Source of the DNA: Tepidicaulis marinus
Lineage (GTDB): Bacteria > Pseudomonadota > Alphaproteobacteria > Parvibaculales > Parvibaculaceae
Length of the DNA stretch: 64,000 nt
Assembly (NCBI RefSeq): GCF_000739695.1
Contig: NZ_BBIO01000003.1
Location: forward strand, 124,001 to 188,000
Direction: 5' to 3'
The notes under the pieces: model-generated
What the model was told of the DNA's origin: nothing
What the model saw: the letters and a program-made list of their open reading frames with translations, nothing else
Database searches by the model: none
Made by a program: the position numbers and the translations under genes
Part shown: positions 17,059-26,195 of the stretch, piece by piece
How the letters are laid out: each line of letters begins with the position of its first letter
How positions within the stretch are numbered: position 1 is the first letter of the stretch

Positions 17059-18900
17059 TTAGTCGAGTTCGAAGATGTCTTTGTAGTCCTGCTGCAGCGA
17101 CGGATCTTGGTCCTCTTTGCGGAGGAAGCAGTTGCCGACCACCAGAACCTCGATCTCGGTGCCCATGAAGCAGCGGAAAGCGTCCTCGGGCGTACAAACA
17201 ATCGGTTCACCACGGACGTTGAAGCTAGTGTTTACAAGCATGCCGCAGCCCGTGCGCTGTTTGAATGCGCTTAGCAAGGTATGATAACGCGGGTTGGTTT
17301 CCTTGTGCACCGTCTGGACACGCGCGGAGTAGTCGACGTGCGTGACAGCTGGAATTGTTGAGCGTGGCACGTTCAGTTTGTCGATGCCGAAAAGCTGCTC
17401 CTCCTCTTCTGTCATGGCGCGCCGGTGTTCCTCGCGGACCGGGGCGACGATCAACATGTAGGGGCTTTCGCTATCTAGGTCGAACCAATGCGAGGCATCT
17501 TCTGCTAGAACGCTGGGTGCAAACGGGCGAAAGCTTTCACGGTACTTCACCTTTAGGTTCAGCAGCTTCTGCATATTCGGCGAGCGCGGGTCGCCCAGGA
17601 TGGATCGACCGCCCAGGGCGCGCGGACCGAACTCCATACGTCCTTGCATCCAGCCTACAGCCGAACCGTCCGCCAGTGCGGCGGCTGTGCTCTCGTACAG
17701 GCGGCTGTCGGAAAGGACCTCGAACTTAGCTCCGGCAGCCGTAAGTCGACGTTCGATGTCGTCCTGCTCGAACTCTGGGCCTATGTAAGAGCCCCGCATG
17801 GCATCTTGCTTTGTCGGATCGACGGTCCGTTCATTCTCGCCGAAAAGGTAATAGCCTGCCAAGGCGGCGCCGAGTGCACCGCCGGCGTCGCCTGCGGCGG
17901 GCTGAATCCAGATGCTCTCGAATATGCCCTCGCGCAAAATCTTGCCGTTGGCCACGCAGTTCAGCGCCACGCCTCCGGCGAGGCAGAGGTTCTTTGCACC
18001 GGTCTCCTTAGCGGCATTGCGCGCGAGCTTGAGAACGACCTCTTCAGTAACGGCCTGGATGGACGCCGCCATGTCCATGTGAAACTGCGTCAGGTCTTCG
18101 CTTTCCGGCTTGCGCACAGGGTGGCCGAACAGTTTTGCAAAGTGATCGTTGACCATTGTCAAGCCGGTGCAATAGTCAAAATATTGCTGATCTAGCCAAA
18201 ACGAACCGTCATCTCGCACGTCGATAATCTTGTCGAAGAAGGTGTGGGCGTACTTCGGTTCACCGTACGGAGCTAAGCCCATGACTTTATATTCTCCGGA
18301 GTTCACCTTGAATCCAAGATAATAGGTGACGGCGGAGTACAGCAGGCCGAGTGAATGCGGGAAATGAATCTCCTTCGCAATATGAAGCTCGCTACCCTTA
18401 CCCATAGCGAACGACGTTGTCGTCCATTCGCCGACGCCGTCCATGGTAAGCACGGCGGCTTCTTCGAACGGCGACGGAAAGAACGCCGACGCGGCATGTG
18501 AAAGGTGGTGCTCTGCAAAGAGGAGTCTGCTCTTCCACTCGAAGTTCTTGGAGATCGCTTGCAACTCGTCGCGGATTAGATCCTTCTGAAAAAGCTTTTC
18601 TCGAAGCCAAACCGGTATGGCCATCTGGAACGACTTGAAGCCTTTCGGGGAAAAAGACAAATACGTTTCAAGAAGTCGCTCGAACTTCAAAAAGGGTTTG
18701 TCATAGAAGACCACCTGATCCACGGCCTTGAGGCCGCACCCGGCGGCCTCAAGGCAGTAGGCGATGGAGTTCACTGGAAAATCTGAGTCGTGCTTGCGCC
18801 GCGTGAATCGCTCTTCCTGAGCGGCGGCGATGACTTGACCATTTTCGACCATTGCTGCCGCACTGTCGTGATACAGCGCGGAGATACCCAGGATGCGCAT
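17059..18900 (-). CDS. NodU/CmcH/TobZ-family carbamoyltransferase
   Basis: 613 aa, the usual length. It transfers a carbamoyl group from carbamoyl phosphate, via carbamoyl-adenylate, to a hydroxyl on a sugar or secondary metabolite. Visible motifs: ILGISALYHDSAAAMV at the start, AEHHLSHAASAFFPSPF (metal-binding His), LTMDGVGEW, LCLAGGVALNCVANG, QPAAGDAGGALGAA and, late, MLVNTSFNVRGEPIVCTPEDA (YrdC-like and C-terminal parts). It is the third gene of a four-gene block with SxtJ-like and DUF5989 proteins upstream, a combination recurring in polysaccharide and toxin clusters. The acceptor is unknown. Confidence 0.94.
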   Translation of the reverse strand: MRILGISALYHDSAAAMVENGQVIAAAQEERFTRRKHDSDFPVNSIAYCLEAAGCGLKAVDQVVFYDKPFLKFERLLETYLSFSPKGFKSFQMAIPVWLREKLFQKDLIRDELQAISKNFEWKSRLLFAEHHLSHAASAFFPSPFEEAAVLTMDGVGEWTTTSFAMGKGSELHIAKEIHFPHSLGLLYSAVTYYLGFKVNSGEYKVMGLAPYGEPKYAHTFFDKIIDVRDDGSFWLDQQYFDYCTGLTMVNDHFAKLFGHPVRKPESEDLTQFHMDMAASIQAVTEEVVLKLARNAAKETGAKNLCLAGGVALNCVANGKILREGIFESIWIQPAAGDAGGALGAALAGYYLFGENERTVDPTKQDAMRGSYIGPEFEQDDIERRLTAAGAKFEVLSDSRLYESTAAALADGSAVGWMQGRMEFGPRALGGRSILGDPRSPNMQKLLNLKVKYRESFRPFAPSVLAEDASHWFDLDSESPYMLIVAPVREEHRRAMTEEEEQLFGIDKLNVPRSTIPAVTHVDYSARVQTVHKETNPRYHTLLSAFKQRTGCGMLVNTSFNVRGEPIVCTPEDAFRCFMGTEIEVLVVGNCFLRKEDQDPSLQQDYKDIFELD

Positions 18901-18924
18901 GCTCCCCCCCCAGAGGAAACGGGA

Positions 18925-19074
18925 TCAGAAGATAGTATAGATGAACGGAGCGACCGCCGAACCCTTGGTAAGAACAATCAGGCCGCCGAATAGAAGCATC
19001 ACCACCATTACCGGGATAAGCCAGTACTTCTTCCTGGCGCGAATGAAAGAGAAGATCTCAAGAAGAAAGGACAT
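18925..19074 (-). CDS. DUF5989-family small membrane protein
   Basis: 49 aa: start MSFLLEIFSFIRARKKYW, one transmembrane helix (about residues 20-37) and an end APFIYTIF. This matches the short DUF5989 proteins that occur between SxtJ-like and carbamoyltransferase genes. It sits 9 nt after the SxtJ-like gene and 24 nt before the carbamoyltransferase. Function unknown; the fixed position suggests a membrane partner of one of them. Confidence 0.85.
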   Translation of the reverse strand: MSFLLEIFSFIRARKKYWLIPVMVVMLLFGGLIVLTKGSAVAPFIYTIF

Positions 19075-19083
19075 GGTGTTATC

Positions 19084-19503
19084 CTAGTATTGGTTTTTCA
19101 TGGACGACCCCGAAGGCTCACCGGCACCGCGGACGCGCCAGTAACTATCGCCCGGCGGCGCCATCTTAAGGTGCAGTGGGTCCTTGCCCATGAGCCGCAT
19201 GAGAAGTCCGATGGGCATAAGAACAACGAAGAACATAAACCCAAGCGTGAGCGGCGTGACTAACTTGTGCAGAAGGAGCCCCAGCTTGAACCAGACGACG
19301 TTCAGTGGCTTCAGCCCTGAAGGGAATAGAAGGGCGAGAGCGAGGAACGCTGCGGCAACCCCGATTGCCCAAAGGCGCGGCAACTCGCCGTAAAGGACAG
19401 GTACTACGGCAATGACTGCGAAGACTACGGTAAACACTATGCCAAAGGATTTCTCCGACCCCATTGTCGCATCGGTTTCTTCCCGCCGATCTTCATGCAT
19501 CAT
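19084..19503 (-). CDS. SxtJ-family membrane protein
   Basis: 139 aa with three to four hydrophobic segments and the pattern of SxtJ proteins: RLWAIGVAAAFLALALLFP, LKPLNVVWFKLGLLLHK and, near the end, GDSYWRVR. SxtJ is named from saxitoxin clusters, but relatives accompany carbamoyltransferases widely. The first ATG at 19503 adds about 13 charged residues; an ATG in frame near MGSEKSFG is also possible. First gene of the carbamoyltransferase block; no role is established. Confidence 0.82.
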   Translation of the reverse strand: MMHEDRREETDATMGSEKSFGIVFTVVFAVIAVVPVLYGELPRLWAIGVAAAFLALALLFPSGLKPLNVVWFKLGLLLHKLVTPLTLGFMFFVVLMPIGLLMRLMGKDPLHLKMAPPGDSYWRVRGAGEPSGSSMKNQY

Positions 19504-19904
19504 GTCGCACTGCCTTATCTCCTCGTGGTGTAAACCGAGTAGTGTAAACCAATGACTGCAATATGCAGGGTTTACAGCACGATCAACTGCACTGTCAACG
19601 CTGCCGCACCGGGGAGCTTTTTCGTTCCGATCTATTCACTGTACTGCCCGCTCGGCCTCTGTCTGGCGAGTAACCGATCACCGAATATCCGGCCAGCTGA
19701 CTATTTCCCGAAATATAAAGAACCCGTGCGCGCAGCGCTCTCCCGTTTCCCCAGCGGAAACCGAGGGCGTTCTTACTGGCTTTTTGGCGGGTGCGGCGAA
19801 TCCCGCCCGCGCTTCAATATGCTTTTGACTTCGGGCCCCTCGGCGGGGAGCATATGCCTATAAAACATATCAAAAAGAAGATGACGGCTCTGGGAGGACA
19901 AGAA
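19504..19904. other. Intergenic region between the SxtJ block and the esterase-monooxygenase gene
   Basis: 401 nt of mixed composition holding the promoters of two divergent units. I see no gene, no tRNA fragment and no clear operator. Confidence 0.6.
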
Positions 19905-22463
19905 ATGAAACTGGACATTGCGACAACGGCATTGCTCTCGCAAATGGCGGCGGCAGGCGCCCCGCCCATGCATGAGCTGAGCCCGGAGGAAGCGCGCTTC
20001 GTCGGCGGCCAGATGGCCAAGGCCTATCCGGCGGGTCCGGACATGTTCGGCGCCGAAGAAGTTGAGATTCCCGCGCAAGATGGCGCGAAGGTCCGCGCCC
20101 GTGTCTTGAAGCCTTCCGAAAGCCCCCGCGGCGTTCTTGTCTATTATCATGGCGGCGGCTGGGTGCTCGGCGACATCGACCAATATGACACGCTGGGCCG
20201 CCAGCTTGCCGAGCGCACCGGCTGCACGGTGCTGCTCGTCGATTACCGTAAAGCCCCCGAACACCGCTTCCCCACGGCCCATCACGATGCCTGGGACGCG
20301 CTTCTCTGGGCGGAGAAAAACATGAGCGCGCTCGCGGGCCGCAAGGTGCCGCTCATTGTCGCTGGCGACAGCGCGGGCGGCACGCTTGCCGCAAGCGTCT
20401 GCCAGAAGGCGAAAGCCGAAGGCGGGCCCGCCATTGCGCTGCAGATCCTCGTCTATCCGGTAACGGACGGGGCGATGGAAACACCGGGCTATGCAAGCCC
20501 CGACAATCAGCTCTTGCTCAACACGCCGCTCATGGCGTGGTTCTGGGATCATTATGCGCCCAATAAAGAGGACCGGCTTTCGCCCGAGGCCTCGCCCTTG
20601 CGCGCCAAGGACCTTTCCGGCTTGCCGCCCGCGATTGTCGTCACCGCCGAGTTCGACATTCTGCGCGAGGAAAGCGAGGCCTATGCCGCCCGGTTGAAAG
20701 AGGCGGGCGTGCCCGTCACGCAAAAACAGTTCGACCGGCAAATGCATAATTTCTTTGCGATGCCGGGCCTTCTGCCCGCGCAGGCCAAGGCGGTGGAATA
20801 TGTCGGCGAGCAGGTGGACCGCCATCTTGCGAAATTCTCCGAGGCCGATGCCGTTGTCGTCGGCGCGGGCTTTGCCGGCATGTATCAGCTTCACCGGCTG
20901 CGGCAGATGGGCCTCAAGACCCGCGTCATCGAGGTGGGCGACGGGGTGGGCGGCACCTGGTACTGGAATCGCTATCCGGGCGCGCGCTGCGACATCGAAA
21001 GCATGGCCTATTCTTTCGGCTTCTCGCCGGAGCTCGAACAGGATTGGGTCTGGTCTGAGAAATACGCCACCCAGCCGGAAATCCTGCGCTATGCCGAGCA
21101 TGTGGCGGACCGTTTCGATCTGCGCCGCGACATCACGTTCGAGACGCGCGTCACCCGCGCGATCTATGACGAGGAAGAAAAACGCTGGATCGTTTATACG
21201 GACAAGGGCGAGGCGATTTCCGCGCAATATGTGATCATGGCGACGGGCTGCCTCTCCGTGCCGAAACAGCCGGATATTCCGGGAGCGGACGATTTCAAGG
21301 GGCCGACTTACATAACGGGCCGCTGGCCCCATGAGGGCGTGGATTTCACCGGCCAGCGTGTTGCGGTAATCGGCACGGGGTCGTCCGCCATTCAGTCGAT
21401 CCCATTGATCGCGGAACAGGCAGAAGAGCTCACCGTCTATCAGCGCACGCCCGCCTATTCGCTGCCCGCCGGCAACCGGCCGCTCACCAACTCGGAAATT
21501 TCCGAGATGAAGAAGCATTACCGCGAATACCGCGAGGCGCAGAAGCACCACCCGGCGGGCATTCCCAATCCGCCGCGCGCGCTCCTTTCGGCGCATGATG
21601 TGAGCGAGGCGGAGCGCCGGGCGAAATATGAAGAGGCCTGGGAGACGGGCATCCTGACCGCGCTTTCCAGCGCCTATCGCGACACGATGACCGATCAGCA
21701 GGCCAATGACTGGGTGTCGGATTTCATCCGCGAGAAAATCCACGAGCGGGTGAAGGACCCGAAAGTTGCCGAGGCGCTGACCCCGCGCTCTTTCCCCTTC
21801 GGCACCAAGCGCCCTTGTCTCGATACGGATTATTTTGAGACGTTCAACCGGGACAATGTCTCGCTTGTCGATGTGCGCGAGACGCCGATCGAACGGATCA
21901 CGGCAAATGGCGTGAAGACGAAGGATGGCGAGCGTCAGGTGGATTCCATCGTCTTTGCCACCGGTTTCGATGCCATGACGGGGGCGATCCTAAATGTCGA
22001 TATTCGCGGCATTGGCGGCCAGGCGCTGCGGGACAAATGGGCGGACGGGCCGCATACCTATCTCGGTCTCGGCATTGCCGGCTTCCCCAATCTCTTCACG
22101 ATTACCGGACCCTCGAGCCCTTCGGTGCTCTCCAACATGCTGGTCTCCATCGAGCAGCATGTGGACTGGGTGAGCGATTGCATCAAATGGATGCGTGAGC
22201 GTGAGCTTGCCGCCATCGAGCCGACGGAAGAGGCGGAAGACGAATGGGCCGAGCACAATGAGGCAACCGCCGAGCTGACGCTCTTCCCGCAAGCCAATAG
22301 CTGGTATATCGGCGCCAATGTGCCCGGCAAGCCGCGCACCTTCATGGCCTATGTGGGCGGCGTCGACACCTACCGCGCCATTTGCGACCAGGTGGCGGCA
22401 ACGGGTTATGCGGGCTTCCGCACCTATGAAGCCCGGCAGCGGAAACAAGCGCTCAGCGCCTGA
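19905..22463 (+). CDS. Fusion of HSL-type esterase and Baeyer-Villiger-type flavin monooxygenase
   Basis: 852 aa from the ATG at 19905 (GGAGGA 6 nt upstream). Residues about 1-310 are a hormone-sensitive-lipase-type hydrolase with HGGGW (oxyanion hole), GDSAGG (Ser), FDIL (Asp) and MHNFF (His). From about residue 315 a flavin monooxygenase begins with VVVGAGFAGM, GGTWYWNRYPGARCD and a second dinucleotide motif VIGTGSSAIQ. The Baeyer-Villiger fingerprint FxGxxxHxxxWP reads FKGPTYITGRWP, so the conserved His is Ile (rare codon ATA). If active, one half would turn a ketone into an ester and the other would hydrolyse it. Start and stop are clean, with a terminator just after. The substrate is unknown. 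Confidence 0.9.
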   Translation: MKLDIATTALLSQMAAAGAPPMHELSPEEARFVGGQMAKAYPAGPDMFGAEEVEIPAQDGAKVRARVLKPSESPRGVLVYYHGGGWVLGDIDQYDTLGRQLAERTGCTVLLVDYRKAPEHRFPTAHHDAWDALLWAEKNMSALAGRKVPLIVAGDSAGGTLAASVCQKAKAEGGPAIALQILVYPVTDGAMETPGYASPDNQLLLNTPLMAWFWDHYAPNKEDRLSPEASPLRAKDLSGLPPAIVVTAEFDILREESEAYAARLKEAGVPVTQKQFDRQMHNFFAMPGLLPAQAKAVEYVGEQVDRHLAKFSEADAVVVGAGFAGMYQLHRLRQMGLKTRVIEVGDGVGGTWYWNRYPGARCDIESMAYSFGFSPELEQDWVWSEKYATQPEILRYAEHVADRFDLRRDITFETRVTRAIYDEEEKRWIVYTDKGEAISAQYVIMATGCLSVPKQPDIPGADDFKGPTYITGRWPHEGVDFTGQRVAVIGTGSSAIQSIPLIAEQAEELTVYQRTPAYSLPAGNRPLTNSEISEMKKHYREYREAQKHHPAGIPNPPRALLSAHDVSEAERRAKYEEAWETGILTALSSAYRDTMTDQQANDWVSDFIREKIHERVKDPKVAEALTPRSFPFGTKRPCLDTDYFETFNRDNVSLVDVRETPIERITANGVKTKDGERQVDSIVFATGFDAMTGAILNVDIRGIGGQALRDKWADGPHTYLGLGIAGFPNLFTITGPSSPSVLSNMLVSIEQHVDWVSDCIKWMRERELAAIEPTEEAEDEWAEHNEATAELTLFPQANSWYIGANVPGKPRTFMAYVGGVDTYRAICDQVAATGYAGFRTYEARQRKQALSA

Positions 22464-22493
22464 CGCGGCGCACCCGGCAACGAGGGATAAAAG

Positions 22494-22524
22494 GGCGGCG
22501 CCAATGTAAGGTGCCGCCTTTTTT
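22494..22524 (+). terminator. Terminator after the esterase-monooxygenase gene
   Basis: Stem GGCGGCGCC/GGTGCCGCC (one G-T pair), 7-nt loop, followed by six T residues. It lies 30 nt after the stop codon. Confidence 0.85.
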
Positions 22525-22667
22525 GTGGCGCGGTCTCGATTTACAGGGGGGCAAAAGCGGCTGCCGCACGGCGCGCGGGCCGGCCCCAGCGGTGGGGGAA
22601 CCGGATGCAGGCCTTACTCGTTTCTCTAGAAGTCCGTTCTTTTGAACCAGGTGGCAGGAAGAGGGTG

Positions 22668-23855
22668 ATGAGCGGAATGATCTCAAGCATATGCGCGGTT
22701 CTGGCAACGGCTCTGGCGGCAACTTTGGCCCTGCTGCTGCCCATCCGCGAGGCTGAGGCCCGGACGGTTTTGACCGCCAGCGGCCCTTTGGCGGTCGAAA
22801 CCGTGGCGGGCGGGCTGGAATATCCCTGGGGCATGGCGGTGCTGCCGGATGGCAAGGTGTTGGTGACGGAACGGCCCGGGCGGCTGCGGATCGTTTCGGC
22901 CGATGGAACGCTGTCAGCGCCGCTGAAGGGCGTGCCGGATGTCTTTGCCGAAGAAGAGCGCGGCTTGATCGGTCTCTTTTCGAAAGGGCAGGGCGGCCTT
23001 CTCGATGTGGCGCTCGATCCGGATTTCGGCGCGAACCGGCTGATCTATCTCAGCTTCGCCGAGGCCGGAGAGGACGGCGCCTCGAGCACGGTGGCGCGGG
23101 CCCGGCTGCGGGAAGACCGGACCGGGCTGGAAGAGCTTGACGTGATTTTCCGGCAGGAACCTAAGATGGGCGGCAGCAAGCATTTCGGCTCCCGCCTCGC
23201 TTTCGCGCCGGATGGCACGCTCTTTATTACGACGGGCGAGCGGTTCCGTTTCGACCCGGCGCAGGATCTGGGCAGTCATCTGGGCAAGGTGATCCGTATC
23301 CGGCCCGATGGATCGGTCCCGGAAGACAATCCATTTGTAGGCAAATCCGGCGCGCGCCCCGAAATCTGGTCCTACGGGCACCGGAATATCGAGGCGGCTG
23401 CCATCCACCCGGAGACAGGCGCGTTGTGGATCGGCGAAATGGGGCCGAGCGGCGGCGACGAGCTGAACGTGCCGGAAGCCGGCGGAAACTATGGCTGGCC
23501 TTTGGTCAGTTGGGGCGATCATTACAGCGGCCGGGAGATTCCCGATCCGCCGAGCCGTCCGGACCTGAAAGGTTCGCGCCATCAATGGACGCCGGTGATC
23601 TCGCCCTCCGGGATGCTGTTTTACCAGGGCGACGCGTTTCCGGCCTGGCAGGGGGATCTGTTGATCGGCAGCCTGACGCAGGAGGCGCTGGTGCGGGTCC
23701 GGCTGGAGAACGGCCAAGTGAGCGGCGAGGAAAAAATCGGCATGGGCGCGCGCATCCGCGATGTGACGGAGGCGGGAGACGGCACGCTCTATCTTTTGAC
23801 CGACGAGGCGCAAGGCAATCTGTTGAGGATCGTGCCGGCAAAGCCGCCTCTTTGA
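22668..23855 (+). CDS. PQQ-dependent aldose/sorbosone dehydrogenase-like protein
   Basis: 395 aa from the ATG at 22668, preceded by AGGAAGAGGG. Residues 1-29 are a signal peptide ending REAEA. The rest is the six-bladed beta-propeller of the soluble glucose/sorbosone dehydrogenase family: LEYPWGMAVLPDGKVLVTE, LLDVALDPDF, SKHFGSRLAFAPDGTLFITT (catalytic His), YGHRNIEA and GGDELNVPEAGGNYGWP. One small deviation: the usual EHGPxGGDE reads EMGPSGGDE. It would oxidise sugars or other alcohols in the periplasm with PQQ; no PQQ biosynthesis gene is in the window. Substrate unknown. Confidence 0.87.
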   Translation: MSGMISSICAVLATALAATLALLLPIREAEARTVLTASGPLAVETVAGGLEYPWGMAVLPDGKVLVTERPGRLRIVSADGTLSAPLKGVPDVFAEEERGLIGLFSKGQGGLLDVALDPDFGANRLIYLSFAEAGEDGASSTVARARLREDRTGLEELDVIFRQEPKMGGSKHFGSRLAFAPDGTLFITTGERFRFDPAQDLGSHLGKVIRIRPDGSVPEDNPFVGKSGARPEIWSYGHRNIEAAAIHPETGALWIGEMGPSGGDELNVPEAGGNYGWPLVSWGDHYSGREIPDPPSRPDLKGSRHQWTPVISPSGMLFYQGDAFPAWQGDLLIGSLTQEALVRVRLENGQVSGEEKIGMGARIRDVTEAGDGTLYLLTDEAQGNLLRIVPAKPPL

Positions 23856-23882
23856 TGGCCGCGGGCCGACACGTGCCGCCAG

Positions 23883-24911
23883 CTAGATGCGGGGCAGGGC
23901 GGTGATCCGCTGGCGATAGCGCGCCGGGGTGACGCCGACGGACCGTTTGAAGACGCGCCGGAAATAAACCGGATCGGCGTAGCCTGCCGCCAATGCCACG
24001 GCGTCCGTCGGTTCATCGCTCGTCTCCAGCATTTGCTTGGCTTCCTCGATCCGCAGGGCCTGTACATATTCGACCGGTCCGTATCCGGTTGCCTTGCGGA
24101 AGCGCCGGGAAAACGTGCGCTCGGGCAGGCCTGCAATTTCGGCCATGCGGCTGACGGGATTGGCCGCGGTATAATTATCGGCGATCCAGACCTGTGCCTC
24201 GGCGATGGCGGCATCGGCGTGCTGGCGCGGGCGGGCCATGGCGGCGAAGGGCAGCTGACCCTCGCTCTTGTCGCCGATCACAAAGAGTTTCGATATGCGC
24301 TGCGCCTCGATGTCGCCTGCAAACCGCGCGATCAAATAGAGCCCGAGTTCGCTCCAGGTCGAGCTGCCACCGGCGGTGACGATGCGGTGTTCGGGGCCTG
24401 CGGGACAAAGGATCCGCTCCGGCCTGAGCTTTACTTGCGGATAGTGCTGGCGGAAGCGCGGCGCCGCGGACCAGTGGGAGGTTGCTTCATGCCCGTCGAG
24501 AAGCCCTGCCTCCGCCAGGAAGAGCGAGCCGGTGCAAATGGAACAGATAACGCTTCCTTCTTCATATAGGCGGCGCACCCAGCCGGTTTCCTCGGGCCAC
24601 CAGCCGGCAAGCGCCGCATCGGGCGGCAGCGCGAGGTCGGTTACGATGACGATGTCAGGCCGCGGCATGTCATCGAGCGCCGCATCGATGGCGATAGCAG
24701 GTCCGGTTGGAGATGGCGCCGTGCGGCCGGTACGCGAGACCAGCATGGGCGCGAATTGACGGGCCGCTGCCTCCGGCTCCCCCGTGATATCTCCCCAGGC
24801 GCGCCCGACCGACCAGAAAAGCTCATGCAGACTGTAGAGCGTTCCCGGAAAGGACTCGGGCAACACCAGAAGGCTGACGGCGAGGGCGGGGGCGGTGTCT
24901 GACATGCCCAT
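23883..24911 (-). CDS. GlxA-family transcriptional regulator (DJ-1/PfpI plus AraC domain)
   Basis: 342 aa. The N-terminal 190 residues are an amidotransferase-like DJ-1/PfpI domain (LVLPESFPGTLYSLHELF, SVICSICTGSLFLAEAGLLDG, CPAGPEHRIVTAGG), used in this family for ligand sensing. The C-terminal 100 residues are an AraC helix-turn-helix (PVSRMAEIAGLPERTFSRRF and AVALAAGYADPVYFRRVFKR). It is divergent from the methyltransferase gene, which it may control. An ATG at 24905 is an equally plausible start; neither has a strong ribosome-binding site. Confidence 0.9.
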   Translation of the reverse strand: MGMSDTAPALAVSLLVLPESFPGTLYSLHELFWSVGRAWGDITGEPEAAARQFAPMLVSRTGRTAPSPTGPAIAIDAALDDMPRPDIVIVTDLALPPDAALAGWWPEETGWVRRLYEEGSVICSICTGSLFLAEAGLLDGHEATSHWSAAPRFRQHYPQVKLRPERILCPAGPEHRIVTAGGSSTWSELGLYLIARFAGDIEAQRISKLFVIGDKSEGQLPFAAMARPRQHADAAIAEAQVWIADNYTAANPVSRMAEIAGLPERTFSRRFRKATGYGPVEYVQALRIEEAKQMLETSDEPTDAVALAAGYADPVYFRRVFKRSVGVTPARYRQRITALPRI

Positions 24912-25059
24912 AAATATGGCCGGAATATCGCTGTTTGTGCAATTTTCTGCGCATGTTTTGGCCGATTTGCCCTGTTTCCGACCAATTCGGCCCTCACCGG
25001 CGGCCTTTGCGAGATGTATCCCGCCGCCACGGGATCAAACTCTAAAAAGGATCGTCGCG

Positions 25060-26139
25060 ATGACAGTTATGGAAACAACGGCCCTCGATATGGCCAAAGC
25101 CGAAGCCTTTGCCGAACAGGTGGGCGATATGATCAATGCGGGCGCCGCGGCGGCGATGGTGTCGCTCGGGCACCGGCTCGGCCTCTTCGACACGCTTGCG
25201 GGCCGTGCGCCCTCTACAAGCGCTGAGATTGCCGAGGCCGCCGCTCTCAATGAGCGCTATGTACGCGAATGGCTGGCCGCCATGGTCATGGCGGGGATCT
25301 TGGAATACGGGCCGAAGGACAAAAGCTATTGGCTGCCGGCCGAGCATGCTGCTTGTCTCACCCGCGATGCGCCGCTTGGCAATCTTGCCGTCTATGCCCA
25401 GCATGTCTCCCTGTTCGGAAAGGTCGAAGAGCGGACCATCCATATCATGGAGACCGGCGAAGGCACCGGCTATGACGATTATCCCTGTTTTCACCAGATC
25501 ATGGCCGAGGATAGCAGTCAGACCGTAATCGCGGGTCTTTTTGAGCACATTTTGCCCCTGGCGCCCGAGCTCGACGGGCGGTTGAAGGCGGGCATCGATG
25601 TGCTGGATGCCGGCTGCGCGCGCGGATCGGCCTTGATCGCCATGGCAAAGCACTATCCGGCAAGCCGGTTCACCGGCTACGATCTTTGCGCCGATGCCAT
25701 CGAATTTGCGCAAAAGACGGCGCAGGCCGAAGGGTTGACCAATGTCACATTCGAAACCCGCGATCTGACGGGTTATGCCGAAGCGGCGCGATGGGATTTC
25801 GTGACCAGTTTCGACGCCGTTCACGATCAGAAGGACCCGTTCGGCCTGGTCAAAGGTCTTAGCGCTTCGCTGCGGCCGGGCGGCGTTTATTTGATGCAGG
25901 ATGTCGGCGGGTCCGCGCATCTTGAAAACAATTTCGATTTTCCGATGGCAGCCCTTCTTTATGCGGTGTCCCTGGTCCACTGCACACCCGTTTCGATCGG
26001 TCAGGGGGGTGAAGGCCTCGGCACGATGTGGGGCTGGGAGACGGCGGAGCGGTTTCTGAGCGAGGCAGGGTTTGCGCGCGTCGAACGGCACGTCCTGCCT
26101 CACGACCCGATGAATGTATGGTTCGTGGCAAGGAAGTAA
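25060..26139 (+). CDS. Class I SAM-dependent methyltransferase with N-terminal winged helix
   Basis: 359 aa from the ATG at 25060 (AAAAAGGA upstream). The N-terminus resembles the winged-helix dimerisation domain of O-methyltransferases (HRLGLFDTLAGRAPSTSAEI, NERYVREWLAAMVMAGILEY). The Rossmann domain starts with VLDAGCARGSALIAMAK, then SRFTGYDLCADAIE, a FVTSFDAVHDQKDP post-I motif and LRPGGVYLMQDVGG. The substrate is unknown. It is divergent from the GlxA-type regulator. Confidence 0.88.
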   Translation: MTVMETTALDMAKAEAFAEQVGDMINAGAAAAMVSLGHRLGLFDTLAGRAPSTSAEIAEAAALNERYVREWLAAMVMAGILEYGPKDKSYWLPAEHAACLTRDAPLGNLAVYAQHVSLFGKVEERTIHIMETGEGTGYDDYPCFHQIMAEDSSQTVIAGLFEHILPLAPELDGRLKAGIDVLDAGCARGSALIAMAKHYPASRFTGYDLCADAIEFAQKTAQAEGLTNVTFETRDLTGYAEAARWDFVTSFDAVHDQKDPFGLVKGLSASLRPGGVYLMQDVGGSAHLENNFDFPMAALLYAVSLVHCTPVSIGQGGEGLGTMWGWETAERFLSEAGFARVERHVLPHDPMNVWFVARK

Positions 26140-26195
26140 GGCAGGTGCGGCGGGCCGCCGGTTCGCCTTCCGGTTCGTTATGTTGGCCGGACATG

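Noticed and set aside
14744-19904. Genomic island with att repeats at the tRNA-Ser
   Set aside because: No copy of the tRNA 3' end and no integrase or transposase found around the lower-GC block, so only acquisition by unknown means is suggested.
19773-21743. Long minus-strand frame (656 codons) opposite the esterase-monooxygenase gene
   Set aside because: High-GC antisense frame: no homology, codon pattern complementary to the real gene, no ribosome-binding site.
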